Assembly: GCF_000245815.1 (NCBI RefSeq)
Contig: NZ_JH601103.1
Coordinates: 288,812-352,811 of the forward strand
DNA length: 64,000 nucleotides
From: Dolosigranulum pigrum ATCC 51524
Lineage (GTDB): Bacteria > Bacillota > Bacilli > Lactobacillales > Carnobacteriaceae_A
Direction: 5' to 3'
The notes beneath the pieces were generated by a model. The model did no database searches. It saw only the letters and a program-made list of their open reading frames with translations, and was not told where the DNA came from. The translations under genes and the position numbers were made by a program. Positions 9,291 to 18,070 of this stretch are shown one piece after another. Numbering within the stretch: position 1 is the first letter of the stretch; each line of letters starts with the position of its first letter.

Positions 9291-10226
9291 TTAATACGGC
9301 AATTCTAATTGTTTTAAGACATCTTTTGCTTCACTCGTAATAGACGTTATTACTTCAGCAACTGATTTTATTTCTGTAATCAATCCACTAATCTCCCCGG
9401 CCTGCATAGTTCCTCTTTGTCTATCTCCTTCTTTAATGGCTTTGTACAGAGAACCCTTAACTAAATTATCCAGTTCTTCCTGAGAAGCATTATTTTGTTC
9501 CAATTCTAAATATTCTTGCAGTATTTCATTTCTAATCGCACGAACCGGATGCCCTAAAGTTCTTCCGGTTACAATAGTAGATAAATCATCTGCTTCTATA
9601 ATCGCCTGTTTAAAACTATTTGGTATTGGGCATTCATGAGTTGCTAAGAATACAGTTCCCATTTGAACACCACTAGCTCCTAAAGCCAGCGCAGCTACTA
9701 ATCCATGACCATCACCTATTCCACCAGCTGCTACAACGGGTAAATGAGTTGCTTTAACAATTTGTCGAACAAGTGGTAGGGTAGATAATTGCCCAATATG
9801 TCCCCCAGCTTCTTGCCCTTCGACTATCAACCCATCTACATTTAATGCTTCCATTTTTTTAGCGTGCTTAACCGCTGCGATTACTGGCAAAATAATTGTA
9901 TTATTTTCTTTAAGTTTTGGAATAAACTTTTTAGGTGATCCCGCTCCTGTAGTAACGATAGGAACATTTTCTTCCACTACCACATCTACTAGCTCTTCTA
10001 TATTCTTTTGAATCAATGTCAAATTAACAGCAAATGGCTTATCTGTCTGCTTCTTAACTTCTTGTATTTGTTCTCGCAACTCTTCTTTGTCCATCCCACC
10101 GGTTGTCAGCACACCTAATCCACCTGCATTAGATACCGCACTAACTAATGGACTACGTGATATATACTGCAACCCTCCTTGAATGATTGGATATTTTATA
10201 TTAAGTAACTCTGTAATACTAGACAT
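9291..10226 (-). CDS. FabK-like FMN enzyme (nitronate monooxygenase family)
   Basis: 311 residues. The FMN-binding TIM barrel of the nitronate monooxygenase/enoyl-ACP reductase II family is clear: KYPIIQGGL at the N terminus, VTTGAGSPK near 90, EGQEAGGHIG near 130, AAGGIGDG near 165, and GASGVQMGTVF near 185. Start set at the second of two adjacent ATGs (10226) because GAGGGAG is then 7 bases away; 10229 is possible. The family either oxidises nitronates or reduces enoyl thioesters, and context does not decide which. A paralogue lies at 27713-28639 in a fatty-acid operon. Confidence 0.8.
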   Translation of the reverse strand: MSSITELLNIKYPIIQGGLQYISRSPLVSAVSNAGGLGVLTTGGMDKEELREQIQEVKKQTDKPFAVNLTLIQKNIEELVDVVVEENVPIVTTGAGSPKKFIPKLKENNTIILPVIAAVKHAKKMEALNVDGLIVEGQEAGGHIGQLSTLPLVRQIVKATHLPVVAAGGIGDGHGLVAALALGASGVQMGTVFLATHECPIPNSFKQAIIEADDLSTIVTGRTLGHPVRAIRNEILQEYLELEQNNASQEELDNLVKGSLYKAIKEGDRQRGTMQAGEISGLITEIKSVAEVITSITSEAKDVLKQLELPY

Positions 10227-10270
10227 CATAACACTCCCTCTTATAATCATTTCCAATGACTATTAATTAA

Positions 10271-10299
10271 AGTATAAACGTTTAAAGTGCTTTATTCAA
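10271..10299 (-). promoter_or_regulatory. Promoter of the FabK-like/MBL operon
   Basis: On the minus strand TTGAAT (10299-10294), 17-bp spacer, TATACT (10276-10271), about 45 bp upstream of the start codon. The rest of the gap up to 10500 shows no further signal; no clear terminator for the transketolase operon was found there. Confidence 0.65.
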
Positions 10300-10500
10300 C
10301 CGTTTGCTGTTTTTATGAGAGGGATTTCAAAAATGAATTCTAGAAAATCCAGGGTAGCACATCATGTTATGGAAAATTCAGTTTCAAGAGGAATACTCCT
10401 TTTTAATACCTAGAAACAGATTTATTACCTACTATCATTAAATTATTATAAAATTTCTCAACTATATCTATTATTTAATCAAATCACGTACAGGAATAAC

Positions 10501-11421
10501 TTATTTGATATATTCTTCTACTTTTTCAACAATTTTTTCAGTGGTTAATCCATATACTTCCCGCAAATAGGCTTCTTTACCAACTTGACCAAATTGTTCA
10601 TCTACACCAATTCTCTTAACTTGCACATTTTGTTCATCCATCAATTCACATATAGCACTACCTAAACCGCCTATTTTATTATGGTTTTCAACTGTAACAA
10701 TATTTTGCCCAGAAAGTAATTCTTTCAATTCTATAGGCAGTGGTTTGATCCTAAACACATTAATTACACTAGTGGATATCCCTCTTTCTTCTAAAATTTT
10801 TACGGCTTCAAGGGCATACTGTACCATAATTCCACTTGCAATAATTGTAGCGTCTGATCCATTTGTAATTTGGACAAACCCTTTAGAAAAATCTTCTGTC
10901 CCATTAAAAATAGGATACGGTGTTTTTCTAATAGTTCTTATATAATTAAATCCATCTGAATCTAAGGTTTCTTCCAAAATAGCTTTAAATTGAATATCAT
11001 CTACAGCTTCATACACAGTTGCTTTAGGAATAATTCTCATTAGAGCTAATTCCTCAAATGGCATATGCGTACCACCATTCATTTCAGCAGTTACTCCTGC
11101 ATCAGAACCAATAATTGTTGCATTCAATTGTGCATACGCTAAAGAAATAAAGACTTGATCATAAACTCTCCTAGATGCAAATGGCCCAAAAGTATGAATA
11201 TATGGTTTAAGGCCAGTTACTGATAACCCTGCAGCTGCTCCCACCATTTGAGCTTCCATAATCCCTACATTAATATAACGTTTACCCATTTTTTTCTTCA
11301 AACTATCTGTTTTCATTGAACTAGATAAATCAGCTTCTAAAACTGCTAAGTCCTCACGTTTCTCCACATGTTCCAACAAAAAATCTCGATAAACTTCTCT
11401 CATTTCTTTTGTTTCACGCAT
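10501..11421 (-). CDS. Transketolase, C-terminal subunit
   Basis: 306 residues. It carries the pyrimidine-binding and C-terminal domains of transketolase: INVGIMEAQMVGAAAGLS near residue 50 with the catalytic glutamate, GSDAGVTAEMNGGTH near 105, and a transketolase_C domain after about 185 (VENHNKIGGLGS near 245). ATG at 11421 overlaps the upstream stop as TGATG, typical of translational coupling; an in-frame GTG one codon earlier is less likely. Together with the N-terminal subunit it should form a thiamine-diphosphate transketolase. Split transketolases are common in Firmicutes sugar operons. It is the last gene of the PTS operon. Confidence 0.92.
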   Translation of the reverse strand: MRETKEMREVYRDFLLEHVEKREDLAVLEADLSSSMKTDSLKKKMGKRYINVGIMEAQMVGAAAGLSVTGLKPYIHTFGPFASRRVYDQVFISLAYAQLNATIIGSDAGVTAEMNGGTHMPFEELALMRIIPKATVYEAVDDIQFKAILEETLDSDGFNYIRTIRKTPYPIFNGTEDFSKGFVQITNGSDATIIASGIMVQYALEAVKILEERGISTSVINVFRIKPLPIELKELLSGQNIVTVENHNKIGGLGSAICELMDEQNVQVKRIGVDEQFGQVGKEAYLREVYGLTTEKIVEKVEEYIK

Positions 11422-12263
11422 CACTGATCACCAATCTTTCTTGCCATCATTTCTTCAATTTCCTTAAATTCACCTAACATATCTTCTGATAGACGTAAGT
11501 GATGATTATTTTTTATTGTCTCAATTTCTTCAATTCCTTGCCCCTTGATTGTGTCTAAAACTATACATTTAGGTTTTTTAGAATTAGACGCTTGATACAT
11601 TTGAATAGTTTGTAATATTTTCATTGTATCTGCTCCATCTATGGTAGTTGCCTCCCAACCAAATGCCTTAAACTTATCTTCAATTACAAACTGTTTACAG
11701 ATTTCTTCTGTTGGTCCATCTAGTTGTTTTTTATTGTCATCTACAAATACAATTAGCTTATCTAGCTGATAGTGAGCAGCAAATTGAATAGCTTCCCAAC
11801 ATTGTCCCTCATTCAATTCACCATCTCCAACTATGGTATAAGTGAAGTGATCTAAATTTTGAATCTCTTTACCGTGTGCTATACCTGTCGCTACACTGAT
11901 ACCCTGCCCCAAAGATCCGGTTGTCATATCTACCCCCGGAGTTAAATTACGATCAGGATGTGATGGTAAGCTAGTGCCATTCTGATTTAATGACATTAAT
12001 ATTTCTTTATCAAAAAAGTCTTTCAAATACAATGCACTATATAGAGCTGGACCTCCATGTCCTTTAGATAAAACAAAATGATCTCTATCAATTTTATCAA
12101 AATTCTCAGGAGATATATCCATTACTGCTCCGTATAGAACAGCTAAAACTTCTACAATTGATAAACTTCCTCCATAGTGACCAAATCCTAAATTATTTAG
12201 CATCGATAATGTATTATATCTTATTTTGTCAGCAAACAAATCTATCGAATCTATTTTATGCAT
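11421..12263 (-). CDS. Transketolase, N-terminal subunit
   Basis: 280 residues, the thiamine-diphosphate-binding half. Motifs: SKGHGGPALY near residue 67, TGSLGQGISVATG near 115, and the ThDP motif GDGELNEGQCWEA running to FVDDNKKQLDG (about 145-180). It overlaps the C-terminal subunit gene by one base and lies 5 bp after the EIIC gene. Its place in a PTS operon suggests use of a pentose-phosphate-type intermediate made from the imported sugar; the sugar itself is not known. Confidence 0.93.
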   Translation of the reverse strand: MHKIDSIDLFADKIRYNTLSMLNNLGFGHYGGSLSIVEVLAVLYGAVMDISPENFDKIDRDHFVLSKGHGGPALYSALYLKDFFDKEILMSLNQNGTSLPSHPDRNLTPGVDMTTGSLGQGISVATGIAHGKEIQNLDHFTYTIVGDGELNEGQCWEAIQFAAHYQLDKLIVFVDDNKKQLDGPTEEICKQFVIEDKFKAFGWEATTIDGADTMKILQTIQMYQASNSKKPKCIVLDTIKGQGIEEIETIKNNHHLRLSEDMLGEFKEIEEMMARKIGDQ

Positions 12264-12268
12264 TCTAT

Positions 12269-13627
12269 TTACATTCCTTTCTCAGACTCTTTAGTAAATA
12301 CTGACAGTCCAATCATAATAGCTAGCACAACTAAAATTCCAATAGCTACTAAAGTGGTGCCTCCATTATCTGCCAATACCCCTAAGAAAATCCCACTGAC
12401 TCCAAAATCTGCATCAGAAAATGTTGATCCAGCAAAACCTAAATTTCCTAAAACTGGCATTAAAAATACTGGAAGGAAACTAATCAAAATACCTTGTAAA
12501 AAAGCTCCAATTGTCGCTCCTTTAACTCCACCAGAAGCATTTCCTATTACTCCCGCTGTTGCACCCACAAAGAAATGTGGAACAACTCCTGGAAGAATAA
12601 CCACAGTACCAGTGAATATCATAATTATCATACTAAGTAATCCACCAATAAAACTTGAAATAAAGCCTAATAATACTGCATTGGGTGCATAAGTAAATAC
12701 AATCGGACAATCTAAGGCTGGTTTTGAATTTGGCACTAATTTCTCAGAAATCCCCTTAAATGCTGGCACAATTTCTGACAGAACTAATCGAACACCAGCC
12801 AAAATAACAAATACTCCAGCTGCAAACAATCCTGCTAATTTTAGTGCAAATACAATACCATTTGTTCCCTCACTTAAGTTAGTCATAATAAACTCATTTC
12901 CGGCAAAAATTGCAACAATCAGGTAAATAATCGCCATTGAAATCGTAATACTGACTGTGCTATCACGTAAAAATGATAAACTCTTCGGAAATTTAATATC
13001 TTCAGTAGATTTTGCATCTTCCCCACCCACTAGTTGTCCTACAAATCCACTTAACCAGTAACTTAGTGCACTAAAGTGGCCTAGCGCAATGTTATTATTC
13101 CCGGTTAACTGGACCATGTATTTTTGAACAATTGCAGGTGAAAGTGTCATAATAATTCCTAATGCTAGCCCTCCAAAAAGAATTAATCCGATAGAATTAA
13201 AACCTGCTACTGACAAAATTACTGCAACCATACAAGCCATATATAGTGTATGATGACCCGTTAGAAAAATATACTTAAATTTAGTAAATCGAGCAATTAA
13301 AATATTAGCAATCATCCCTGTTAACATAATTAAAGCAGTACTTGTTCCATAAGTAGTTAACGCTACTGCAACAATTGCTTCATTATTAGGTACTACTCCT
13401 TGTAAGTTAAACGCTTCCTCAAACATAGTTCCAAATGGTTCTAATGAAGAAACAACCATGTCAGCTCCACCACTTAGCACAATAAATCCTACAAATGTTT
13501 TAATTCCACCTTTGACTGTATCGGGTAGTGATTTTTTTTGTAAAATCAAGCCTAATACAGCAATTGATGCCACCAATATAGATGGTTCTTTAACAATATC
13601 AATGATAAAATCTAAAATACCTTTCAT
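12269..13627 (-). CDS. PTS EIIC, ascorbate/galactitol type (UlaA/SgaT family)
   Basis: 452 residues, hydrophobic throughout with about ten or more membrane segments, which matches the UlaA/SgaT family in length and pattern (LPDTVKGGIKTFVGFIVLS near residue 35, TGHHTLYM near 124, GVVPHFFVGATAGVIGNASGG in the C-terminal half). It forms the membrane channel of a phosphotransferase system and receives phosphate from the EIIB encoded 19 bp upstream. No separate EIIA gene is present; the EIIA domain is fused to the regulator at 13941. The imported compound may be L-ascorbate or a related pentitol-like sugar. Confidence 0.9.
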   Translation of the reverse strand: MKGILDFIIDIVKEPSILVASIAVLGLILQKKSLPDTVKGGIKTFVGFIVLSGGADMVVSSLEPFGTMFEEAFNLQGVVPNNEAIVAVALTTYGTSTALIMLTGMIANILIARFTKFKYIFLTGHHTLYMACMVAVILSVAGFNSIGLILFGGLALGIIMTLSPAIVQKYMVQLTGNNNIALGHFSALSYWLSGFVGQLVGGEDAKSTEDIKFPKSLSFLRDSTVSITISMAIIYLIVAIFAGNEFIMTNLSEGTNGIVFALKLAGLFAAGVFVILAGVRLVLSEIVPAFKGISEKLVPNSKPALDCPIVFTYAPNAVLLGFISSFIGGLLSMIIMIFTGTVVILPGVVPHFFVGATAGVIGNASGGVKGATIGAFLQGILISFLPVFLMPVLGNLGFAGSTFSDADFGVSGIFLGVLADNGGTTLVAIGILVVLAIMIGLSVFTKESEKGM

Positions 13628-13646
13628 TGTATATCACTCCTTGTTT

Positions 13647-13937
13647 TTATATTAAATTTTTCTCTTTGCAGAGCTCAGTAATTGCTTCTCTCAATTCATC
13701 CATGTCAATAATACTTTGCAGTACTCTTACATCTCCTAAATGTTTAGCTGAATCTTCTAAGTCCCTTCCTACAAACCATACATCAGCATCATTTGAAGTA
13801 GCACTCCCCATATCGTAGTGTTCCACTTCAACCTCATTCATATCCACCTCTAATTCTTTAAGAATTGATTCTATATTCATTTGCACCATAAAACTTGATC
13901 CCAAACCTGATCCACATACTGCACCTATTTTTAACAT
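13647..13937 (-). CDS. PTS EIIB, ascorbate type (UlaB/SgaB family)
   Basis: 96 residues, standard for a lactose/ascorbate-type EIIB. The phosphocysteine loop CGSGLGSSFMV starts at Cys 9. It accepts phosphate from EIIA and hands it to the sugar at the EIIC encoded just downstream. It lies 3 bp downstream of the regulator gene, so it is co-transcribed. Confidence 0.92.
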   Translation of the reverse strand: MLKIGAVCGSGLGSSFMVQMNIESILKELEVDMNEVEVEHYDMGSATSNDADVWFVGRDLEDSAKHLGDVRVLQSIIDMDELREAITELCKEKNLI

Positions 13938-13940
13938 TTT

Positions 13941-15986
13941 CTATTCCTCCTCGTTTAATATGTTTTCAATATCAACAAATTTATTTGATTGCTTTATTTG
14001 TTCAACCATTTCATTATCTCTAAGAATTCTTGTTAAATGTGATAATGCTTTCAAATGACTTTTATTGTCTACTGCAGCAATACATATCATTACTTCAATT
14101 GGATGGTCTTTATCATTAGCTAAATAAACAGGCTCCTGCAACACCAGCATAGACATCCCTATTTCATTTACACCATCTTCTGGTCTAGCATGAGGTATAG
14201 CTACTCCTTTTCCTAAGTCGATAAATGGACCAAACTCCTCAACTTTATTCACCATTGCAGGAATATAATTATCATCTATAATAGATTTTTCTTGTAATGG
14301 CTTAGCTGCTAATGCAATTGCCTCCTTCCAATTTAAATTTTGATCCGTTACTTGATATGTTTCTTTAGTTATTAATTCTTTTAACAATGGACTTACCACC
14401 TTTTTATAATTTTTTTCTGTATTTAGATATTGAGAAATCAAAAATTTTAAATCCTTTTCGTTATTAATATCTGCATGCTTTTCAATAATTATCATTAATT
14501 CTTCAACATCTCTAGAGTATCGATCAGCTCTTGGAAACTCTTTTTTAACCATATAAAATAATTCATTCTTCTCATGCTCATTCATTAAAACCGGCACTGT
14601 ATAGGTAGGTTTACTTGTTCTAACCTTCACTGTAGAAAAAACTAAATCATACTCTAAGAACCCCATACTATTTATATCTTCATGTCTATGAATATCTAAA
14701 AATATAATATTAGGAAAGAGTTTTTTTAATTCATCTTGTACTACAAGCGATGAACTAACTCCATTTGGACATATTAACAATGCTTTTATTTTTGTTTCTT
14801 GTTTTTGGATATCTTTAATAAAACCTCCAAAATGAATAACAAAATAACAAATTTCACTATCCGGAATAGGATAGTCAATTAATCGCTGCAACGGTTTTAA
14901 TGCTGCTTTCACAATATCAAATAGTGATTGATATTCATCCTTAACAACAGAAGTATACGTATTTACTGTAAACATCTTATTTTTTAGCCGATAATAAGCA
15001 GGTACCAAATGTTGAAACAAACCTTCAATAAGTCTTTCCCGATTATTAAATTCTACCAATGATAGCTTTTCCATTCTTTGTATAATATCAATTGTAAGTT
15101 GTTGAAAAAATTCATTACGAGTATCCAATATATTTCCTTCAAAACATCCCATTAAGATATTTTGGAAATATATACCTATACTAGTTGCAGCAATATTCTC
15201 TAATCCAAACTTACCTGATAAAAAGATACAAATATTTTCAACTAAATTATCCATCATATCAGAATTATACGTTTCTAAATTCAGTACAGGAATACTGTGA
15301 TATTTAAATCTAATAGAAAGCATCAAAATTAATATTACACATTCATTTAATCTGTCATCTAATATAATTAAATTATGATTTTTTACAAACTTTAAAATTA
15401 GTTGTTGTAAAGCATCACTTTCATTTTTGTGCTCCCATTGATTAAAAAGATACGTTGTTGACCATTCTCCATTAGATTGTGACTGCATTTTACTTATAAA
15501 TTTTTGCGCTAATCTATATTTATTAATTTCATCACCAACTAAGTGATAACCTTTAGAACGTGTATATTCAAATTTAACCTTATTATCTAAACACTCCATC
15601 CTTAGCTTTTTTATATCATTAAGTGTCGTATTCTTGCTTACATTTAAAAAATCCTGTAAATGATGATTCGAAATAAATTCTTGTCGACAAAATATAAATA
15701 AATATACTAAAATTAATCTTTCTTCTTGGGAAAGAATTATTTGATGGCTTCGGAACAAATCTAGCACTTCATCCTTATTTTCCCTAAGTATATTTGGAAC
15801 TGAATATTGACCACTATCTTCTACAATGCAATTTAAATCCTTCTCATCTAGAACCTTATTAATAAGATTTATATTATTTTGAATTGATTCTCTATCTAGT
15901 TTTGTCTCTACTTCTAACTCAAATAATGAAATCGTTGAATATTTTAAAATGGTCATCAATATCCCTATCGTCCAATTATCAATCAT
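13941..15986 (-). CDS. PRD-containing transcriptional regulator with EIIB and EIIA domains
   Basis: 681 residues from ATG 15986, chosen because GGAGGGA lies just upstream; the frame stays open to 16049 but that part crosses the promoter. Order: N-terminal helix-turn-helix domains (1-180), two PRD domains (about 190-400), an EIIB-like domain with CPNGVSSSLV near residue 410, and a PTS EIIA type-2 domain (about 535-680) with phosphohistidine in PHARPEDGV. This is the LicR/MtlR class of PTS-phosphorylated activators. As no other EIIA is encoded nearby, its EIIA may also serve the transporter; that is inference. It is the first gene of a five-gene operon. Confidence 0.88.
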   Translation of the reverse strand: MIDNWTIGILMTILKYSTISLFELEVETKLDRESIQNNINLINKVLDEKDLNCIVEDSGQYSVPNILRENKDEVLDLFRSHQIILSQEERLILVYLFIFCRQEFISNHHLQDFLNVSKNTTLNDIKKLRMECLDNKVKFEYTRSKGYHLVGDEINKYRLAQKFISKMQSQSNGEWSTTYLFNQWEHKNESDALQQLILKFVKNHNLIILDDRLNECVILILMLSIRFKYHSIPVLNLETYNSDMMDNLVENICIFLSGKFGLENIAATSIGIYFQNILMGCFEGNILDTRNEFFQQLTIDIIQRMEKLSLVEFNNRERLIEGLFQHLVPAYYRLKNKMFTVNTYTSVVKDEYQSLFDIVKAALKPLQRLIDYPIPDSEICYFVIHFGGFIKDIQKQETKIKALLICPNGVSSSLVVQDELKKLFPNIIFLDIHRHEDINSMGFLEYDLVFSTVKVRTSKPTYTVPVLMNEHEKNELFYMVKKEFPRADRYSRDVEELMIIIEKHADINNEKDLKFLISQYLNTEKNYKKVVSPLLKELITKETYQVTDQNLNWKEAIALAAKPLQEKSIIDDNYIPAMVNKVEEFGPFIDLGKGVAIPHARPEDGVNEIGMSMLVLQEPVYLANDKDHPIEVMICIAAVDNKSHLKALSHLTRILRDNEMVEQIKQSNKFVDIENILNEEE

Positions 15987-16004
15987 TTCATCCCTCCTAA
16001 TTAC

Positions 16005-16033
16005 ATTGTAAGCGCAAGCAGTAAAATACTCAA
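16005..16033 (-). promoter_or_regulatory. Promoter of the PTS/transketolase operon
   Basis: Minus strand TTGAGT (16033-16028), 17-bp spacer, TACAAT (16010-16005). It ends about 20 bp upstream of the regulator ATG. Confidence 0.65.
16006..16021 (+). promoter_or_regulatory. Candidate cre (CcpA) operator overlapping the -10
   Basis: TTGTAAGCGCAAGCAG matches the catabolite-response consensus WTGNNARCGNWWWCAW at all but two positions and is nearly palindromic around CG. It covers the -10 hexamer, so bound CcpA would block the promoter when preferred sugar is present. The site is seen; the control is inferred. Confidence 0.6.
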
Positions 16034-16110
16034 TAGTTTTTGAGCACAAGCTAACTGTTCAAAGTAACCAGTCTATTGTGCTAAAAAATTAACTACAATT
16101 TAATATTAAA

Positions 16111-16150
16111 ACTCGCACTAATACTAGTTAGTCACTAGTTTAGTGCGAGT
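16111..16150 (-). terminator. Terminator of the ribose operon
   Basis: An 11-bp stem ACTCGCACTAA (16111-16121) / TTAGTGCGAGT (16140-16150), extended by flanking A/T pairs and by an inner ACTAGT pair, with T-rich sequence following on the minus strand. It lies 35 bp past the rbsB stop. Confidence 0.85.
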
Positions 16151-16184
16151 TTATCTTGGGAATATCTAGTTTGTTAACATAGTA

Positions 16185-17111
16185 CTACTTAATTAATTCC
16201 AAAGGTGAGTCAATTTGTTCTTCAATTGCTTCACCACTGAAGAATTTGTAGACTGTTTCGACAGCAATTTTACCCATATCATATGGTTTTTGGGCAACTG
16301 TTCCACTTAATTGACCTTTTTCAACAGCACTTACTGCATCTTCATTGCCATCAAAACCTACTACAACAATATCTTTCCCAGCAGATTCAATAGCTTCTAG
16401 TGCGCCTAATGCCATCTCATCGTTCTGAGCAAATACAGCCTGAATCTCTGAATGAGATTGTAACATATCTTCCATGACAGATAATCCTTCTGCCCGGTTA
16501 AAGTTTGCTGATTGACTATCAAGTACATTCAGTTTTTCATTAGCAATATTTTCGAACCCTTCTCCACGTTCATTTGCAGCAGATGTTCCAGGAACACCTT
16601 CTAATTGTACAACATTCGCACCTTCTCCTAATAATTCAACAATATATTCAGCAGCCATTTCTCCTCCATCAACATTATTTGAAGCAATATAGGATAAAAT
16701 ACTCCCACCATCTGTAGATCTATCAATTGTAATAACCGGAATTTGAGCTGCATTAGCAGCTTCAACTGCTGATTGAATAGCAGATGAATCAACTGGATTG
16801 ATTAGTAGAATATCCACATTTTGTTGAATTAAATCATCAATATCATTACTCTGTGTAGCAGAATCATCTTGTGCGTCTAATACTTGAACTTGACTCCCAT
16901 TAGCTTCTGCTGTTTCAACAACACCATCACGTAATGCTCCAAAGAATGGATTATTTAAAGTAGACACTGACAATCCAATCGTAATATCTCCAGCTTGTTT
17001 TTCTTCAACTGGTTCATCAACACTTACTTCTCCACCCCCTGTATCTAATCCACCACATCCTACTAGTACAAATGCAATTAATACTATTAATAAACTGTAT
17101 ATTTTTTTCAT
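16185..17111 (-). CDS. rbsB: Ribose-type ABC transporter substrate-binding lipoprotein
   Basis: 308 residues with a lipoprotein signal peptide and lipobox LVGC (Cys 19). The type I periplasmic-binding fold is recognisable: ITIGLSVSTLNNPFFGALRDG, then LLINPVDSSAI near residue 105, VITIDRSTDGG near 125, VFAQNDEMALGALEA near 225, and VVGFDGN near 250. The protein is anchored outside the membrane and delivers ribose or a similar pentose to RbsC/RbsA. It is last in the rbs operon and is followed by the terminator at 16111-16150. Confidence 0.93.
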   Translation of the reverse strand: MKKIYSLLIVLIAFVLVGCGGLDTGGGEVSVDEPVEEKQAGDITIGLSVSTLNNPFFGALRDGVVETAEANGSQVQVLDAQDDSATQSNDIDDLIQQNVDILLINPVDSSAIQSAVEAANAAQIPVITIDRSTDGGSILSYIASNNVDGGEMAAEYIVELLGEGANVVQLEGVPGTSAANERGEGFENIANEKLNVLDSQSANFNRAEGLSVMEDMLQSHSEIQAVFAQNDEMALGALEAIESAGKDIVVVGFDGNEDAVSAVEKGQLSGTVAQKPYDMGKIAVETVYKFFSGEAIEEQIDSPLELIK

Positions 17112-17128
17112 TCTTCTATTCTCCTTTT

Positions 17129-18070
17129 TTAGTTTTCTTGTCCACGATCTACAAAGACGGCAATTAAGATTACAATCCCTCGTACAACTTGCTGGTAGAA
17201 ACTTGATACTCCCAAAATATTTAACCCATTATTAAGTGTCCCAATAATTAGGGCTCCAATTAACGTTCCAAATATTCTTCCTTTTCCGCCTGATAAACTA
17301 GTTCCTCCAATAACAACTGCTGCAATAGCGTCTAATTCATATGAAGTACCTGCTGTTGGCTGAGCTGAATTTAATCTTGAAACTAAGATTAAACCTGCAA
17401 GAGAAGACATCATCCCAGAAATAGTGTATACCCAAAGTTTAATTCTATCTGTTTTGATACCAGCAATATGTGCAGCTTCTTCATTTCCTCCTATTGCAAA
17501 AACTTTTCTTCCGAATGTCATTTTATGCAAGAATGCATACAAAATAGCAAATACAAGCAACATGACAATAACTGGAATAGGAACTCCAAAATAACTTCCT
17601 CGGCCTAAAATTTGAAGTGATAATCCCGGATCGAAATTAGATACCGGATTCCCACCAGTATAAACAAGTGTCAAGCCACGATAAATAGTCATTGTTGCTA
17701 ACGTAGCAATAAATGGTGCTACATTCCCTTTCGTGATAAAGAATCCATTTGCAAATCCCATAACTCCACCAATTAATAACCCAAATATAATCGCTAATGA
17801 AGAAGGGATTCCACTAGCTATCATACCTGCTGTTAAAGCACTGCTTAGTGCCAAGATTGATCCAACTGATAAATCAATACCGGACGTAATAATTACAAAT
17901 GTCATCCCAAAAGCAAGTAATGCATTTATACTAACTTGACGTAGTAAATTAAACAAATTGGATAATCTAATAAAGCTTGGATTTAAAGCTGTAACAAAAA
18001 GTACAAGTACAATAAGTGCAATGACTGGTCCCAGCTTTCTAAAGTCTATTTTCTTCAATGCTTTACTCAT
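17129..18070 (-). CDS. rbsC: Ribose ABC transporter permease
   Basis: 313 residues, about eight to ten membrane segments, in the branched-chain/ribose permease family. Typical stretches are NLLRQVSINALLAFGMTFVI (residues 40-60), SGIDLSVGSILALSS (62-76), and AIAAVVIGGTSLSGGKG (about 240-256). The start abuts the rbsA stop (TAA-ATG), so translation is coupled. It forms the membrane channel for sugar delivered by RbsB. Confidence 0.94.
   Translation of the reverse strand: MSKALKKIDFRKLGPVIALIVLVLFVTALNPSFIRLSNLFNLLRQVSINALLAFGMTFVIITSGIDLSVGSILALSSALTAGMIASGIPSSLAIIFGLLIGGVMGFANGFFITKGNVAPFIATLATMTIYRGLTLVYTGGNPVSNFDPGLSLQILGRGSYFGVPIPVIVMLLVFAILYAFLHKMTFGRKVFAIGGNEEAAHIAGIKTDRIKLWVYTISGMMSSLAGLILVSRLNSAQPTAGTSYELDAIAAVVIGGTSLSGGKGRIFGTLIGALIIGTLNNGLNILGVSSFYQQVVRGIVILIAVFVDRGQEN

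Noticed and set aside
12258..12692. Plus-strand open frame of 144 codons
   Set aside because: Proline/threonine/isoleucine-rich shadow of the membrane-protein EIIC gene on the other strand.
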